64,000 bases of DNA, taken from contig NZ_JAFR01000009.1 of NCBI RefSeq assembly GCF_000526235.1, positions 1-64,000 on the forward strand, given 5' to 3'. Made by a program: the position numbers and the translations under genes. Positions 17,138 through 27,111 of this stretch are shown piece by piece. Every line of letters starts with the position of its first letter. Position 1 is the stretch's first letter. This DNA comes from Acholeplasma granularum ATCC 19168. GTDB lineage: Bacteria > Bacillota_I > Bacilli_A > Acholeplasmatales > Acholeplasmataceae. The notes under the pieces were generated by a model that did not search any database, had not been told where the DNA came from, and was given only the letters and a program-made list of their open reading frames with translations.

Positions 17138-19603
17138 ATGAAACATAAAATATTTACTTTTAGTGCAATAACTATTTGGGTTCTTAGTATTATTTTATTA
17201 GCTTTAAGGCTACTAACTACAACACTGGACCATATTTCTAATATTTCTATCATTACGTTTGCAGCCCTTTTGTTTGCAACTTTTTTAGCTTTATTATCAA
17301 TTATTCTTGCAATTACAAATTCTTATAAAAGATATATTAACAACCTACAAAATCGTCTAGCTAGATGGAGCAAACTGTCCCCTAGAGTTAACCAGGTTGG
17401 TGATGATGCTTTTAACGAACTACCTATTGGTATTTTGGTTTTTGATGAAAATCTAAAAGAAGTTAAATGGGTAAATAACTATGCAAAAGTTATTTTTGAA
17501 GAGCGCATTGTTGATAGACCTATTGGTGAAGTTTCAAGTGCACTATCTGATTTTTTACAAGGTGATGATAAAACACCTATTACTATTTCAATTCACGAAC
17601 AAAAATATGAAGTCATATATAAATCTGAGTTTCAAGTAGTTTACTTATTTAATGTAAGTTCAAGAGAAGCAGTTAAGCGTGAGTATCAAAATAATTTACC
17701 TGCAATTGGTATTATGAACTTAGATAACTTTGAAGAAAATATGACAAATTTTGATATCTCAGAACAAACAAGTATTAAGGGTGAATATTTATCTGCAATC
17801 GCTGACTGGGTTGAAGAATATAGTGGATATTTAAAACCATATGGTGATAACCGTATGGTGATGTTACTTAAACGTAAAAGATTAGAAGAAATGATGACAA
17901 ACAAGTTTGAAATACTAGAAACGATTCGTGATATTTCAACCTCTTATGGAATTAGAGTTACATTATCAGTAGGTATTGCATCCTGGGATTTAGAATATGA
18001 TGAATTATCAGATTATGCCCAAAATGCAATTGAACTTGCTGAAAAACGTGGTGGTGACCAAGCAGTTGTTAACATCCAAAATCAAAAAATTGCATATTTT
18101 GGTGCAAAATTAGAATCCATTACAAAATCAAGTCGTACAAATGCAAGATTAGCTGCACAAATGATCCAAGAGATAATAGATAAATCAGATCAAGTATATA
18201 TCATGGGACATGATCAAACAGACCTAGATAGTTTTGGTTCAATGATTGCAGCACTTAAAATGTCACTGGCATCACCAGATACTGTACCTTATTTAATTAT
18301 AGATGAGGATAAGTTAGATCAAACGACTATTGAAGTATACAATTATTTAAAACAAAACGATCATCCTGTAATTAAACATGTAATCACTACAAATGATGCA
18401 TTAAATAAAAAAACTAAAGATACATTACTATTAGTACTAGATACTCAAAATCCTACAATTGTACACAGTAAAGAGTTATTAGAACAAAAATTTAAAATAG
18501 GAGTCATAGACCATCATCGTGGCAATGAAACATCTATTCAAGGAGACTTTACATTCATTGATCCAGGCGCATCATCGACAGTTGAACTTATGATGGAACT
18601 ATTTAGTTTTTATGCTAAAGATATTAAGGTAGACCCTTTTGAGGCATCCATTATGTATGGTGGATTAATTCTTGATACAAATACATTTACTTATAGAACC
18701 AATGTAAGAACATTTGAAGTAGCATCTAAGCTAAAAGATTATGGTGCGGATGCAATGCTTGTAAAAGTATGGCTAAGAAATGACTTAAGTAGAATTATAG
18801 AACAAAACGAGCTGCTTAGTCATGTTGAAATATTCCTAGATAGATTTGCGATTGTTAAAACAAATAAACAATATAAAGATAGAACATTTATAGCACAAGT
18901 ATCAGAATTATTGCTTGATATTAAAGGTATAGATGCATCATTTACAATAGTATTATTTGAACAAAACCAAGTGGCTGTATCAGCGCGAAGTTTTGGAGCA
19001 GTCAATGTTCAAGTCTTAATGGAAGAAATGGGTGGCGGTGGTCACTTAAGTAGTGCTGCAACACAAATTAAAGATGTCAGTGTAGATGATGCTTATAACC
19101 AATTAAAGCATATCTTAGAATTAGAATATGGAGGAGACAATACACCTATGAAAGTAATATTATTAGAAGATGTAAAAGGTAAAGGTAAAAAGGATCAAAT
19201 TATTGAACTTGCTGGAGGTTATGCAAATTACTTAATCTCATCTAAATTAGCTGTTATAGCTAATGAAGAAAACATTAAGAAATTAACTGAAAAGAAAGAA
19301 CAAGAAAGAATACAGGCTGAAAATTATTTAGAATTAATGAAAAAGTTAGCTTCAGAAATTGATGGTAAGTCTGTCACATTAACAATTCAAATTGGTGTTG
19401 ATGGTAAAAGATTTGGTTCTGTAACAACAAAACAAATCGTTGAAGCATTCCAAGAAAAACATGGTGTTGTAATTGATAGAAAGAAACTTGAACTTGCAAC
19501 AGACATTCAGTCTGCAGGTATTTATCCTGTAGTTGTAAGTTTAGATAAGGGTGTAAAAGCAACCTTTGAAGTAAACATTATCGAAAGAAGAGAACAATCA
19601 TGA
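17138..19603 (+). CDS. GdpP-type cyclic-di-AMP phosphodiesterase fused to ribosomal protein L9
   Basis: An 821-residue fusion. Residues 1-60 hold two membrane helices; about 85-175 a PAS-like domain; about 175-310 a degenerate GGDEF domain (KPYGDNRMVM in place of the GGDEF loop); about 350-500 the DHH domain (MGHDQTDLDSFGS, VLDTQ, VIDHHRG); about 595-660 DHHA1 with GGGGHLSSAA. The phosphodiesterase motifs are intact, so c-di-AMP hydrolysis is predicted. From residue 671 the frame continues without a stop into complete L9 (MKVILLEDVKGKGKK). In Firmicutes gdpP, rplI and dnaB are usually separate adjacent genes, so a stop between the first two seems to have been lost. It overlaps dnaB by ATGA. 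Confidence 0.93.
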   Translation: MKHKIFTFSAITIWVLSIILLALRLLTTTLDHISNISIITFAALLFATFLALLSIILAITNSYKRYINNLQNRLARWSKLSPRVNQVGDDAFNELPIGILVFDENLKEVKWVNNYAKVIFEERIVDRPIGEVSSALSDFLQGDDKTPITISIHEQKYEVIYKSEFQVVYLFNVSSREAVKREYQNNLPAIGIMNLDNFEENMTNFDISEQTSIKGEYLSAIADWVEEYSGYLKPYGDNRMVMLLKRKRLEEMMTNKFEILETIRDISTSYGIRVTLSVGIASWDLEYDELSDYAQNAIELAEKRGGDQAVVNIQNQKIAYFGAKLESITKSSRTNARLAAQMIQEIIDKSDQVYIMGHDQTDLDSFGSMIAALKMSLASPDTVPYLIIDEDKLDQTTIEVYNYLKQNDHPVIKHVITTNDALNKKTKDTLLLVLDTQNPTIVHSKELLEQKFKIGVIDHHRGNETSIQGDFTFIDPGASSTVELMMELFSFYAKDIKVDPFEASIMYGGLILDTNTFTYRTNVRTFEVASKLKDYGADAMLVKVWLRNDLSRIIEQNELLSHVEIFLDRFAIVKTNKQYKDRTFIAQVSELLLDIKGIDASFTIVLFEQNQVAVSARSFGAVNVQVLMEEMGGGGHLSSAATQIKDVSVDDAYNQLKHILELEYGGDNTPMKVILLEDVKGKGKKDQIIELAGGYANYLISSKLAVIANEENIKKLTEKKEQERIQAENYLELMKKLASEIDGKSVTLTIQIGVDGKRFGSVTTKQIVEAFQEKHGVVIDRKKLELATDIQSAGIYPVVVSLDKGVKATFEVNIIERREQS
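19148..19603 (+). CDS. rplI: Ribosomal protein L9 module, possible internal translation start
   Basis: The last 151 residues of the fused frame match full-length L9: the N-terminal rRNA-binding domain (MKVILLEDVKGKGKKDQIIELAGGYANYL), a charged connecting helix, and a C-terminal domain (SVTLTIQIGVDGKRFGSVTTKQI). The Met codon at 19148 is preceded by GGAGGAG at 19130-19136, a strong Shine-Dalgarno string at slightly long spacing (11 nt). This probably is the old rplI ribosome binding site, and could still yield free L9 in addition to the membrane-tethered fusion. Whether it does is inference. Confidence 0.6.
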   Translation: MKVILLEDVKGKGKKDQIIELAGGYANYLISSKLAVIANEENIKKLTEKKEQERIQAENYLELMKKLASEIDGKSVTLTIQIGVDGKRFGSVTTKQIVEAFQEKHGVVIDRKKLELATDIQSAGIYPVVVSLDKGVKATFEVNIIERREQS

Positions 19604-20949
19604 CAAGTCGCATTCCAAATGCGGTTGATGCTGAAAAATCTGTCTTAGGTGCTATCTTTTTAGATCAACAAACAGCACCAAATATATTTGATGAAATAAG
19701 AGAAACAGACTTTTATTTAAATCAACACATTTTAATCTTTCAAGCAATGAAAGATTTATTTAAAGAACGTAAATCTATTGATTATACATCTGTAAAATCT
19801 GTTTTAGAACATAAGTCTCAACTTGAAACAGTTGGTGGTTTACTATATTTATTAGAGTTATCTGAATATACTGTTTCAATTGATCATTTAGAGACATATA
19901 TTGAAATTGTAAAAGATTTTTCTCTAAAAAGAGATGTCATTAAAGTCACCCAAGAATTAGCTACTCAAGGATTAACAACTGATGTAAATTCTGCAGAATA
20001 TTTAGATAAAGTTGAACAAGCTATTTTAAGTTTATCTCAACGTAGAAAAGTAGGACAATTTACCCAGTTATCCGAAATTGTTAAAAGTGTCAGTGAAAAA
20101 CTTCACTTTCTTCAAAATAATAAAGGTGAGGTCACTGGACTTACAACCGGATATAAAACACTTGATAAATTCATTAATGGACTTCAACCAGAAGAACTTA
20201 TTATATTAGCAGCACGACCTGCTGTAGGTAAATCTGCGCTTGCTATGAATATTGCCCTCAATGCTGCTGCTAAAAATAAAGGTGGCAAAGCAGGGGTAGC
20301 AATATTTTCACTGGAAATGAGTAATGATCAATTAGTCAGCCGTATGATATCTAACATTTCAAATATTGAAAACTCAAAACTAAGAACCGGATATCTAACA
20401 GCTACAGAATGGCGTAACTTTGAGATTTTTACTGAAAGATTAAACACCTATAATATATATTTTGATGATTCATCATCATCAAATATAAATGATATTCGCG
20501 CGAAATGTCGCCGTTTAGCTCAAGAAGGTAAACTAGACTTTATAGTCATTGATTATCTACAATTGATATCAGTGGATTCAAATAAAAGCACGAATAGACA
20601 AGAAGCGGTATCTAGAATATCAAGAGAATTAAAACAAATGGCTAAAGAATTAAAAGTACCAATATTAGCACTTTCTCAATTATCACGTGATGTTGAAAAA
20701 TCAGATGATAAAAAACCTACTTTAGCACACCTTAGAGAATCAGGTTCTATTGAACAGGATGCCGATATTGTAATATTCATTCATAGAGAAGACTACTATA
20801 ACCAAGGAGCAGAAGGTGAAAACTCTGGTCAAACAGAAATCTTGGTAAGGAAAAACCGTCAAGGACGTATTGGTGATATTAAATTTATATTTACACCACA
20901 ATATTCTAGATTCCAGGAACAATCTAATTTGGAAGAACCGTCAAACTAA
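19600..20949 (+). CDS. dnaB: Replicative DNA helicase DnaB
   Basis: A 449-residue RecA-fold hexameric helicase. The N-terminal domain (NAVDAEKSVLGAIFLDQ) is followed by a linker and the motor domain with Walker A AARPAVGKSALAMNIA, Walker B-type strand FIVIDYLQLIS, and RESGSIEQDADIV. Its ATG overlaps the TGA of the gdpP-L9 fusion, as in the conserved gdpP-rplI-dnaB order. Confidence 0.97.
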   Translation: MTSRIPNAVDAEKSVLGAIFLDQQTAPNIFDEIRETDFYLNQHILIFQAMKDLFKERKSIDYTSVKSVLEHKSQLETVGGLLYLLELSEYTVSIDHLETYIEIVKDFSLKRDVIKVTQELATQGLTTDVNSAEYLDKVEQAILSLSQRRKVGQFTQLSEIVKSVSEKLHFLQNNKGEVTGLTTGYKTLDKFINGLQPEELIILAARPAVGKSALAMNIALNAAAKNKGGKAGVAIFSLEMSNDQLVSRMISNISNIENSKLRTGYLTATEWRNFEIFTERLNTYNIYFDDSSSSNINDIRAKCRRLAQEGKLDFIVIDYLQLISVDSNKSTNRQEAVSRISRELKQMAKELKVPILALSQLSRDVEKSDDKKPTLAHLRESGSIEQDADIVIFIHREDYYNQGAEGENSGQTEILVRKNRQGRIGDIKFIFTPQYSRFQEQSNLEEPSN

Positions 20950-20952
20950 TAA

Positions 20953-20981
20953 AAAAACTCTGAAAATTTTCAGAGTTTTTC
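20953..20981. terminator. Bidirectional terminator between dnaB and dps
   Basis: AAAAACTCTGAAAA and TTTTCAGAGTTTTT form a 28-bp palindrome with A/T runs on both sides, between convergent genes. Confidence 0.9.
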
Positions 20982-20994
20982 TTTACTTAAGAAC

Positions 20995-21429
20995 TTATTT
21001 ATTAAAAGCTGTAAACATCCAAATATGTTTTTCAAAAGATGAAACAGTACTAATTAATAAATCTGCTGTTTGTTCATCTCCTAATTCTTGACTAACTGAA
21101 GTTAGTTCCTTAAATTCTTTAACAAGTTGTTTTAAATCTTGTAATAACTCTCCAACCATTTTGTTAGAATCTAAGTTATCAGTTTCTTTTAAAGTAGTTA
21201 ACTTTAAGTAGTCACTTAATTTGGAAGCAGGCTTACCACCTATAGTGATTAAACGTTCTGCAAATTGGTCGTATAATTCATTGACCTCATCATAAAGTTC
21301 TTCAAATTTTTCATGTAATATGAAAAATTGATTACCCTCTACAAACCAGTGAAAATGATGTAGCTTCGTAAATAAAACAAAAAGATTAGCTACCTCTTTA
21401 TTTAATCCCTGATGTAACTGATTATTCAT
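20995..21429 (-). CDS. dps: Dps/ferritin-like iron-storage and DNA-protection protein
   Basis: A 144-residue four-helix bundle of the Dps family. The ferroxidase-type ligands are visible in the first two helices: LHHFHWFVEG, then HEKFEELYDEVNELYDQFAERL, and ...IGGKPA. Such proteins form 12-mers that oxidise and store iron and protect against peroxide. The start at 21429 has AAGGAGG at good spacing; a longer in-frame start at 21468 lies upstream of this ribosome binding site. A TATACT -10 is present on the minus strand. Confidence 0.9.
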   Translation of the reverse strand: MNNQLHQGLNKEVANLFVLFTKLHHFHWFVEGNQFFILHEKFEELYDEVNELYDQFAERLITIGGKPASKLSDYLKLTTLKETDNLDSNKMVGELLQDLKQLVKEFKELTSVSQELGDEQTADLLISTVSSFEKHIWMFTAFNK

Positions 21430-21523
21430 AAAATATACCTCCTTATTTGTATAAGTATAGTATAACAAAAAAACCTCATTTGTGGTAAAATATACAGGCG
21501 TATGACTACAAACGGAGGTAAAT

Positions 21524-22087
21524 ATGGCAAAAACATCATACTTTCAAATATTTATTACTTTCTTTAAAATAGGATTATTCACCTTCGGAGGTGGATATGC
21601 AATGATGCGTGTAATGGAACGTGAACTTGTTGAAAACAAGGGTTGGATTGACGGTAAAACTATGTTAGATTTACTAGGTATATCTCAATCAACACCTGGA
21701 CCATTTGCAGTAAATAGTGCAACTTATATAGGACATCATCAAAGAGGGTTTCTAGGGTCTTTTTTTGCAACACTTGGTGTTGTATTACCGAGTTTTATTA
21801 TAATCATTTTAATATCAATATTTTTAGAGGCATTTAATGCAAATATATATATTCAAAATACATTAAAAGGAATTAACGCAGGTGTTTCTGTATTAATCTT
21901 TCAAGCATGGTTTAGACTAACCAAACAATTAGGAATAACAGTTACAAATGTAGTTTTAATGATTATTGGATTTGCTGTATCACTTTTTATTCCTAGTTTT
22001 TCAATTGTGTATTTAATTTTAATAACTGCTATTAGTGCAATTATTTATGGATATGTATTTTTAAGAGGTGAAGAAAATGGTATTTGA
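21524..22087 (+). CDS. CHR-domain transporter half (chromate transporter family), first subunit
   Basis: A 187-residue short-chain CHR protein with about five or six membrane segments. Characteristic motifs are FKIGLFTFGGGYAMM near residue 10 and STPGPFAVNSATYIG near 55. It is followed by a paralogous half overlapping by 11 bp; short-chain CHR proteins commonly work as pairs. Chromate efflux is the textbook activity, but the native substrate of such pairs is often another anion. The ribosome binding site is CGGAGG; the -10 is TGG-TAAAAT. Confidence 0.88.
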   Translation: MAKTSYFQIFITFFKIGLFTFGGGYAMMRVMERELVENKGWIDGKTMLDLLGISQSTPGPFAVNSATYIGHHQRGFLGSFFATLGVVLPSFIIIILISIFLEAFNANIYIQNTLKGINAGVSVLIFQAWFRLTKQLGITVTNVVLMIIGFAVSLFIPSFSIVYLILITAISAIIYGYVFLRGEENGI

Positions 22088-22643
22088 GTTAATAAGGCTA
22101 TTTTTCATTTTCTTTAAAATTGGATTATTCACCTTTGGAGGTGGATATGCAATGATACCACTTATTCGTACTGAGGTAGTTCAAAATCATTATTTAACAA
22201 TTATCCAAGTCGATCAATTTATAGGTATTGCAGAATCAACACCTGGGCCTTTTGCAATAAATATTGCAACATTTGTTGGATATAATACACATGGTTTATT
22301 AGGCTCAGTATTTGCAACATTAGGCGTTGTTTTACCAAGTTTTATCATAATTTTATTAATCGCTTATTTTAGTGCTAAAATATTAACGACTAAGGCTGCA
22401 AAAATGGCTTTAGCATGGATTAACCCGCTTACAATCGGCCTTATTTTATCTGCGGGAATCTCAGTATTTATCCAAGCCAATTTTGGTGGTATGGACGGAT
22501 TATTTAAATTTGATGCAGATTATATAGGTATTGTGATATTTGCAGTCGTATTATTAGCATCAGTTGTTTTTAAAAAAATAAATCCAATATTTTTAATAAT
22601 TATCGCAGGTGTATTAGGGCTCATCGGCTATTCTATATTTTAA
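22077..22643 (+). CDS. CHR-domain transporter half, second subunit
   Basis: A 188-residue paralogue of the preceding gene with the same motifs (FKIGLFTFGGGYAMIP, STPGPFAINIATFVG, LGVVLPSFIIILLI). Start taken at ATG 22077, with AGAGGTG 7 bp upstream inside the previous gene; a GTG at 22068 is in frame but overlaps the ribosome binding site. The two halves probably form a heterodimer. prfA follows after 11 bp, so all may be cotranscribed. Confidence 0.87.
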   Translation: MVFELIRLFFIFFKIGLFTFGGGYAMIPLIRTEVVQNHYLTIIQVDQFIGIAESTPGPFAINIATFVGYNTHGLLGSVFATLGVVLPSFIIILLIAYFSAKILTTKAAKMALAWINPLTIGLILSAGISVFIQANFGGMDGLFKFDADYIGIVIFAVVLLASVVFKKINPIFLIIIAGVLGLIGYSIF

Positions 22644-22654
22644 GGAGTAAACAT

Positions 22655-23719
22655 ATGTTTGATAGATTAGATGTCATGAAAAAAACATACCTAGAATTAC
22701 AAGATAAACTTGCCTCAGGTATAACAGATGTAAAAGAAATAACTAAATTAATGAAGGAACTAAGGGATCTAGAGGATGCTGTTTTAACATATGATAAATA
22801 CCTTGGTTTAAAAAAAGAATTAGAAGATGTACATGTTTTATTAGATATGGAAGATGAACCAACACTCCTTGAAGAAGCCAAACAAGAAGCTAAAAAACTA
22901 GAAAACACTTTAGAAACATTAGAAGAAGAATTAAGAATATTACTGATACCAAAAGACCCAGATGACGATAAAAACGTTATTATTGAAATTAAGGGTGCTG
23001 CTGGTGGTGATGAGGGAAATATTTTTGCAGGAGATCTTTTTAGAATGTATTCTAAGTACGCTGAAAGTAAGGGTTGGAAGGTTTCTGTTGTAAATATCTC
23101 ACACGGTAGTAGTGGTGGATTTGCAAGTATTGAATTTATCGTTTCTGGACAAGGTGCATATAGTTACTTAAAACATGAATCAGGTGTACACCGTGTACAA
23201 CGAGTACCTGAAACAGAAAGCCAAGGTAGAATACATACTTCAACCGCTGTAGTTTTAGCACTAGCTGAACAACAAGAAATTGAATATGATGTTAAATGGG
23301 AAGACATTCGTTTTGATACATATAACTCATCAGGTGCCGGTGGACAATCAGTTAACACAACATATTCAGCAGTACGTTTAACACACATACCAACCAATGT
23401 TGTTGTAACATCTCAAGAAGAAAGATCACAACATGAAAACAAAGATAGAGCGTATAAATTATTAGTAACACGTATCTACGATAAAGTCTTACAAGAACAA
23501 CTAGAAAAAGAAGGCGAAACTAGAAAAAGTTTAATTGGTCGTGGAAATCGTAGTGAAAAAATTAGAACATATAATTATCCACAAAATAGAGTAACAGATC
23601 ATAGAATTGGTTTAACCTTAAACAGATTAGATGCAATTATGGATGGAAAAATTGATTTGATTATTGAACCATTAATTAATGAATTCCAAAAAGAATTACT
23701 ACAAGGTGAAAAAAAGTGA
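22655..23719 (+). CDS. prfA: Peptide chain release factor 1
   Basis: A 354-residue RF1, which reads UAA and UAG. The catalytic GGQ is present (SSGAGGQSVNTTYSAVRLTH), and the stop-codon recognition tripeptide is PET in RVPETESQGRIHTS, the form also seen in Bacillus RF1. Ribosome binding site AAGGAG. The TGA stop of prfA overlaps the GTG start of prmC, which methylates the GGQ glutamine. Confidence 0.96.
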   Translation: MFDRLDVMKKTYLELQDKLASGITDVKEITKLMKELRDLEDAVLTYDKYLGLKKELEDVHVLLDMEDEPTLLEEAKQEAKKLENTLETLEEELRILLIPKDPDDDKNVIIEIKGAAGGDEGNIFAGDLFRMYSKYAESKGWKVSVVNISHGSSGGFASIEFIVSGQGAYSYLKHESGVHRVQRVPETESQGRIHTSTAVVLALAEQQEIEYDVKWEDIRFDTYNSSGAGGQSVNTTYSAVRLTHIPTNVVVTSQEERSQHENKDRAYKLLVTRIYDKVLQEQLEKEGETRKSLIGRGNRSEKIRTYNYPQNRVTDHRIGLTLNRLDAIMDGKIDLIIEPLINEFQKELLQGEKK

Positions 23720-24564
23720 AACTACAAAAATTAGTAGACCACTATGAAAAATTAACCATCAAACATAATAAAGACCCACATGCAATCAAATGGTTAATTA
23801 CTGAACTATCAGGTTATAGCCCAACCCAATTTTATGCAAATTTAAATACTGAAGTATCTTTAGAAATTGAATCTTTAATTGAATCAGGTTATAAAAAGTA
23901 TGTATTTGAAAATATACCAGTTCAACACATCACCGGTTTTTCATACTTTTACGGCTATAAATTTAAAGTAAATGAACATGTATTAATTCCAAGACGTGAA
24001 ACTGAAGAGCTTGTTGAAGAAACACTTTTGATATATGATCAGTATTTTTCAAATAAAAAAGTAGATGTATTAGACTTAGGTACAGGTAGTGGTAATATTG
24101 CAATTACATTATCTTTAGAAGAAGATAATTTAAATGTGGATGCAATTGATGTATCAACTAAAGCTTTAGAAGTTGCTAAGATAAATAATAATGAACTTGG
24201 TGGAAATGTCAATTTCTTCCAATCTGATTGGTTTTCTAATGTTACAAAAAAATACGATATAATCATCGCAAATCCACCTTATATACCTAACAATGAACAT
24301 GTAGATGACATTGTATTAAAAGAGCCTAATTTAGCCCTTTTTGGTGGCGTAATAGGTCTTGAACCGTATGAGATAATCTTAAAAGAATCTAAAAACTTTT
24401 TAAATTCAAATGCATTTATTGGATTTGAACATAGTATGTTTCAAAGTGCCATGTTAAAAGAAATGATTTTAAAGTATCATCCAAATGCAATTATAAAACA
24501 ACTTAAAGATCTACAAGGTAAAGATAGAATGAGTTTTGTTTTAATAGGGGATTTATTTAAATGA
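23716..24564 (+). CDS. prmC: Release factor glutamine methyltransferase
   Basis: A 282-residue SAM-dependent methyltransferase that methylates the Gln of the GGQ motif in release factors. The SAM-binding motif is VLDLGTGSGNIAI (about residue 116) and the catalytic NPPY is in IIANPPYIPNNEHVD (about 183). GTG start, overlapping prfA by 4 bp; the upstream frame has no better start. Confidence 0.94.
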   Translation: MKLQKLVDHYEKLTIKHNKDPHAIKWLITELSGYSPTQFYANLNTEVSLEIESLIESGYKKYVFENIPVQHITGFSYFYGYKFKVNEHVLIPRRETEELVEETLLIYDQYFSNKKVDVLDLGTGSGNIAITLSLEEDNLNVDAIDVSTKALEVAKINNNELGGNVNFFQSDWFSNVTKKYDIIIANPPYIPNNEHVDDIVLKEPNLALFGGVIGLEPYEIILKESKNFLNSNAFIGFEHSMFQSAMLKEMILKYHPNAIIKQLKDLQGKDRMSFVLIGDLFK

Positions 24565-25109
24565 ATCATATAATTATATTTCCAACAGATACAGTTTATG
24601 GTATGGGTACACCTTACCTAAATAAAGAGGGCCTAAAAAAAATATATGAAATTAAAGGTAGAGACTTTAACAAGCCTATTGCAGTATTAGTTTCAAATAT
24701 TGATCAAGTTAAGCAAATTGGCTTAATGGATGAAAGCATTGAAATAATACTTCAAAACTTTTGGCCAGGGGCACTAACTATTATACTAAATAGCACACCC
24801 CAATATTTTGAAGTTTCTGGTGAAAAGACAATTGGTGTGCGTATGCCAAATCACCCACTTGCTCTAGAGTTAATTGAGAAGTTAGGACCTCTTAAAACAA
24901 CTTCAGTTAATCAATCAAATGAAGCACCTTTAAATGATTATGAACTAATTTTAAAAACTTATGGACATCTTGTTGATAAAGTATATCCTAATGATTTGAA
25001 ATTAACAGAAACATCTTCAACTGTAATCGATTTTACAAAAGAAGAACTAATCATCATTAGACAAGGTGATGTAACACTTAAAGACATCCAAAATGTCCTT
25101 AATAAATAA
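24561..25109 (+). CDS. tsaC: Threonylcarbamoyl-AMP synthase (Sua5/YrdC family)
   Basis: A 182-residue single YrdC domain, which makes threonylcarbamoyl-AMP for the t6A37 modification of ANN-decoding tRNAs. Family motifs: FPTDTVYGMGT, KIYEIKGRDFNKPIAVLV, NFWPGALTIIL, GVRMPNHPLA and TTSVNQSNE. The Sua5 C-terminal domain is absent. ATGA overlap with prmC; the prfA-prmC-tsaC order is common in Firmicutes. Confidence 0.93.
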   Translation: MNHIIIFPTDTVYGMGTPYLNKEGLKKIYEIKGRDFNKPIAVLVSNIDQVKQIGLMDESIEIILQNFWPGALTIILNSTPQYFEVSGEKTIGVRMPNHPLALELIEKLGPLKTTSVNQSNEAPLNDYELILKTYGHLVDKVYPNDLKLTETSSTVIDFTKEELIIIRQGDVTLKDIQNVLNK

Positions 25110-25127
25110 TTTTTTACATAACTTTCG

Positions 25128-25157
25128 AGTCACATTATAAAATGTGGCTTTTTTTTA
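25128..25157 (+). terminator. Intrinsic terminator after tsaC
   Basis: AGTCACATT and AATGTGGCT pair (one G-U) around ATAA, followed by TTTTTTTT. Confidence 0.88.
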
Positions 25158-25203
25158 AATTTTATTATAGATATATGATAAAATGATAAAGGTTAAAAAA
25201 AGG

Positions 25204-27030
25204 ATGAATAAAAATATGGAAATTAGAAATGTCGCCATCATCGCTCACGTCGATCATGGTAAAACTACGTTAGTAGATAAATTATTACAACAATCAGAAA
25301 ATTACAGACAAAATCAAGCAATGCAAGAACGTGCAATGGATAACATAGACATTGAACGTGAACGCGGTATTACAATACTTGCAAAAGCAACATCAATTGA
25401 ATACGACAACTATCGTATTAATATTATGGATACTCCAGGTCACGCTGACTTTGGTGGTGAAGTTGAACGTATTATGAAATTAGTTGATGGTGTTCTACTT
25501 TTAGTAGATGCTAAAGATGGTGTTATGCCACAAACTAAGTTTGTATTAAGAAAAGCATTAGAAGAAAATTTAAAACCGATTGTTGTTATTAACAAAATCG
25601 ACAGACCATTTGCTGACCCTAAAAAGACAGTAAATCAAGTATTTGACTTATTTATTGATCTTGGGGCAACAGAAGAACAATTAGAATTTCCCATCATTTA
25701 TGCATCAGGTCTTTTAGGTTTATCAAGTTTTGATGTAGAGTTTAATACAGCTAAAAACATGAAACCTTTATTAGATACAATCATTAATCATGTAGACAGT
25801 CCAAGGGTGAATATCGATGGACCATTATTATTCCAACCAGCATTAATTGACTATAACGAATTTGTTGGACGTATGGGTATTGGTAAAGTATTTCAAGGAA
25901 CATTAAAGGTAAACTCATTTGTATCATGTTTAAGACATAACGGATTAGTTGATAACTTTAGAGTTCAAAAACTATATCGTTATAGTGGATTAAACAAAGT
26001 TGAAACAAATGAAGCACATGCTGGAGATATTGTCGCAATCGCAGGTTTATCAGATATCTTTGTTGGAGATACAATTACAGAAGTTGGACAAACAACAAGG
26101 CTACCTTTACTTCATATTGATGAACCAACAGTTCAAATGACGTTCTTAACAAATAATTCACCATTTGCTGGTCAAGAAGGTAAGCATGTTACAGCTTCTA
26201 AAATACAAGAAAGATTAATTAAAGAAACACAAAAGGATGTTTCATTAAAAGTAGAAAAAGAACAAGGTTCAGAAGCCTGGTTAGTATCAGGTAGAGGAGA
26301 ATTGCACTTAGGTATTTTAATTGAAACAATGCGCCGTGAAGGCTTTGAATTCCAAGTATCACGTCCTAAAGTAATTATTAAAGAAATTGATGGTATCTTA
26401 CAAGAACCTTATGAAGAAGTTCAAGTAGATACTCCAAATGATTATGTAGGATCTGTAATGGAATTATTAGGTAACCGTAAAGGTGAAGTTATAAAAATGG
26501 ATCAAGGGGTGAATGAAACTAGATTAATTTACCATATGTCATCACGTGGATTAATCGGTTTAATGACACAATTTTTAACTGCAACCAAAGGTTATGGTGT
26601 ATTATCACATATCTTCTTAGATTACCGACCACTGATTGAAGAATCCGTTGGTAATCGTGTAAATGGAGCATTAATTTCACTTAAACCAGGACTTACAACT
26701 GCATATGCAATCGGACACTTAGAAGATCGTGGACAATTTTTTGTTGAACCTAGAACATCCGTATATGAAGGTATGATTGTTGGTGTAAACAATAAGGATA
26801 ATGATTTAGTTGTTAACGTCGTTGAAGAAAAGAAATTATCAAATATGCGTTCAGCAGGTAAAGATTCAACAGTTGTCTTAAAAAGACCAATTGAAATGAG
26901 TTTAGAGGGTTGTATGGACTTTATTAATGATGATGAATTAATTGAAATCACACCAAAATCTATACGTATTAGAAAAAGATACTTAACGGCTCAAGAAAGA
27001 AAAAGAGCTAATTATAAAGACAATCAATAA
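25204..27030 (+). CDS. typA: Translational GTPase TypA/BipA
   Basis: A 608-residue ribosome-associated GTPase involved in 50S assembly and stress responses. G1 [10 protein letters not shown]3 [11 protein letters not shown] and G4 NKIDRPFAD are intact, followed by EF-G-like domains and the BipA-specific C-terminus. Start 25204 keeps the distance to the G1 loop seen in Bacillus; AAAGG at 25188-25192 serves as ribosome binding site. ATG 25216 would be equally spaced from AAAGGA at 25199-25204, and ATG 25183 lies too close to the -10 (TATGAT at 25174). Confidence 0.95.
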   Translation: MNKNMEIRNVAIIAHVDHGKTTLVDKLLQQSENYRQNQAMQERAMDNIDIERERGITILAKATSIEYDNYRINIMDTPGHADFGGEVERIMKLVDGVLLLVDAKDGVMPQTKFVLRKALEENLKPIVVINKIDRPFADPKKTVNQVFDLFIDLGATEEQLEFPIIYASGLLGLSSFDVEFNTAKNMKPLLDTIINHVDSPRVNIDGPLLFQPALIDYNEFVGRMGIGKVFQGTLKVNSFVSCLRHNGLVDNFRVQKLYRYSGLNKVETNEAHAGDIVAIAGLSDIFVGDTITEVGQTTRLPLLHIDEPTVQMTFLTNNSPFAGQEGKHVTASKIQERLIKETQKDVSLKVEKEQGSEAWLVSGRGELHLGILIETMRREGFEFQVSRPKVIIKEIDGILQEPYEEVQVDTPNDYVGSVMELLGNRKGEVIKMDQGVNETRLIYHMSSRGLIGLMTQFLTATKGYGVLSHIFLDYRPLIEESVGNRVNGALISLKPGLTTAYAIGHLEDRGQFFVEPRTSVYEGMIVGVNNKDNDLVVNVVEEKKLSNMRSAGKDSTVVLKRPIEMSLEGCMDFINDDELIEITPKSIRIRKRYLTAQERKRANYKDNQ

Positions 27031-27078
27031 TTATTTTTTAAATGATTTATAGTAACTAACTTTTTGATAATAACTTTA

Positions 27079-27087
27079 TGTTATAAT
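27079..27087 (+). promoter_or_regulatory. Extended -10 promoter of rpiB-upp
   Basis: TGT-TATAAT, 24 bp before rpiB; no clear -35. Confidence 0.65.
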
Positions 27088-27111
27088 AAATAAAAATAAG
27101 GACGGTGGATT

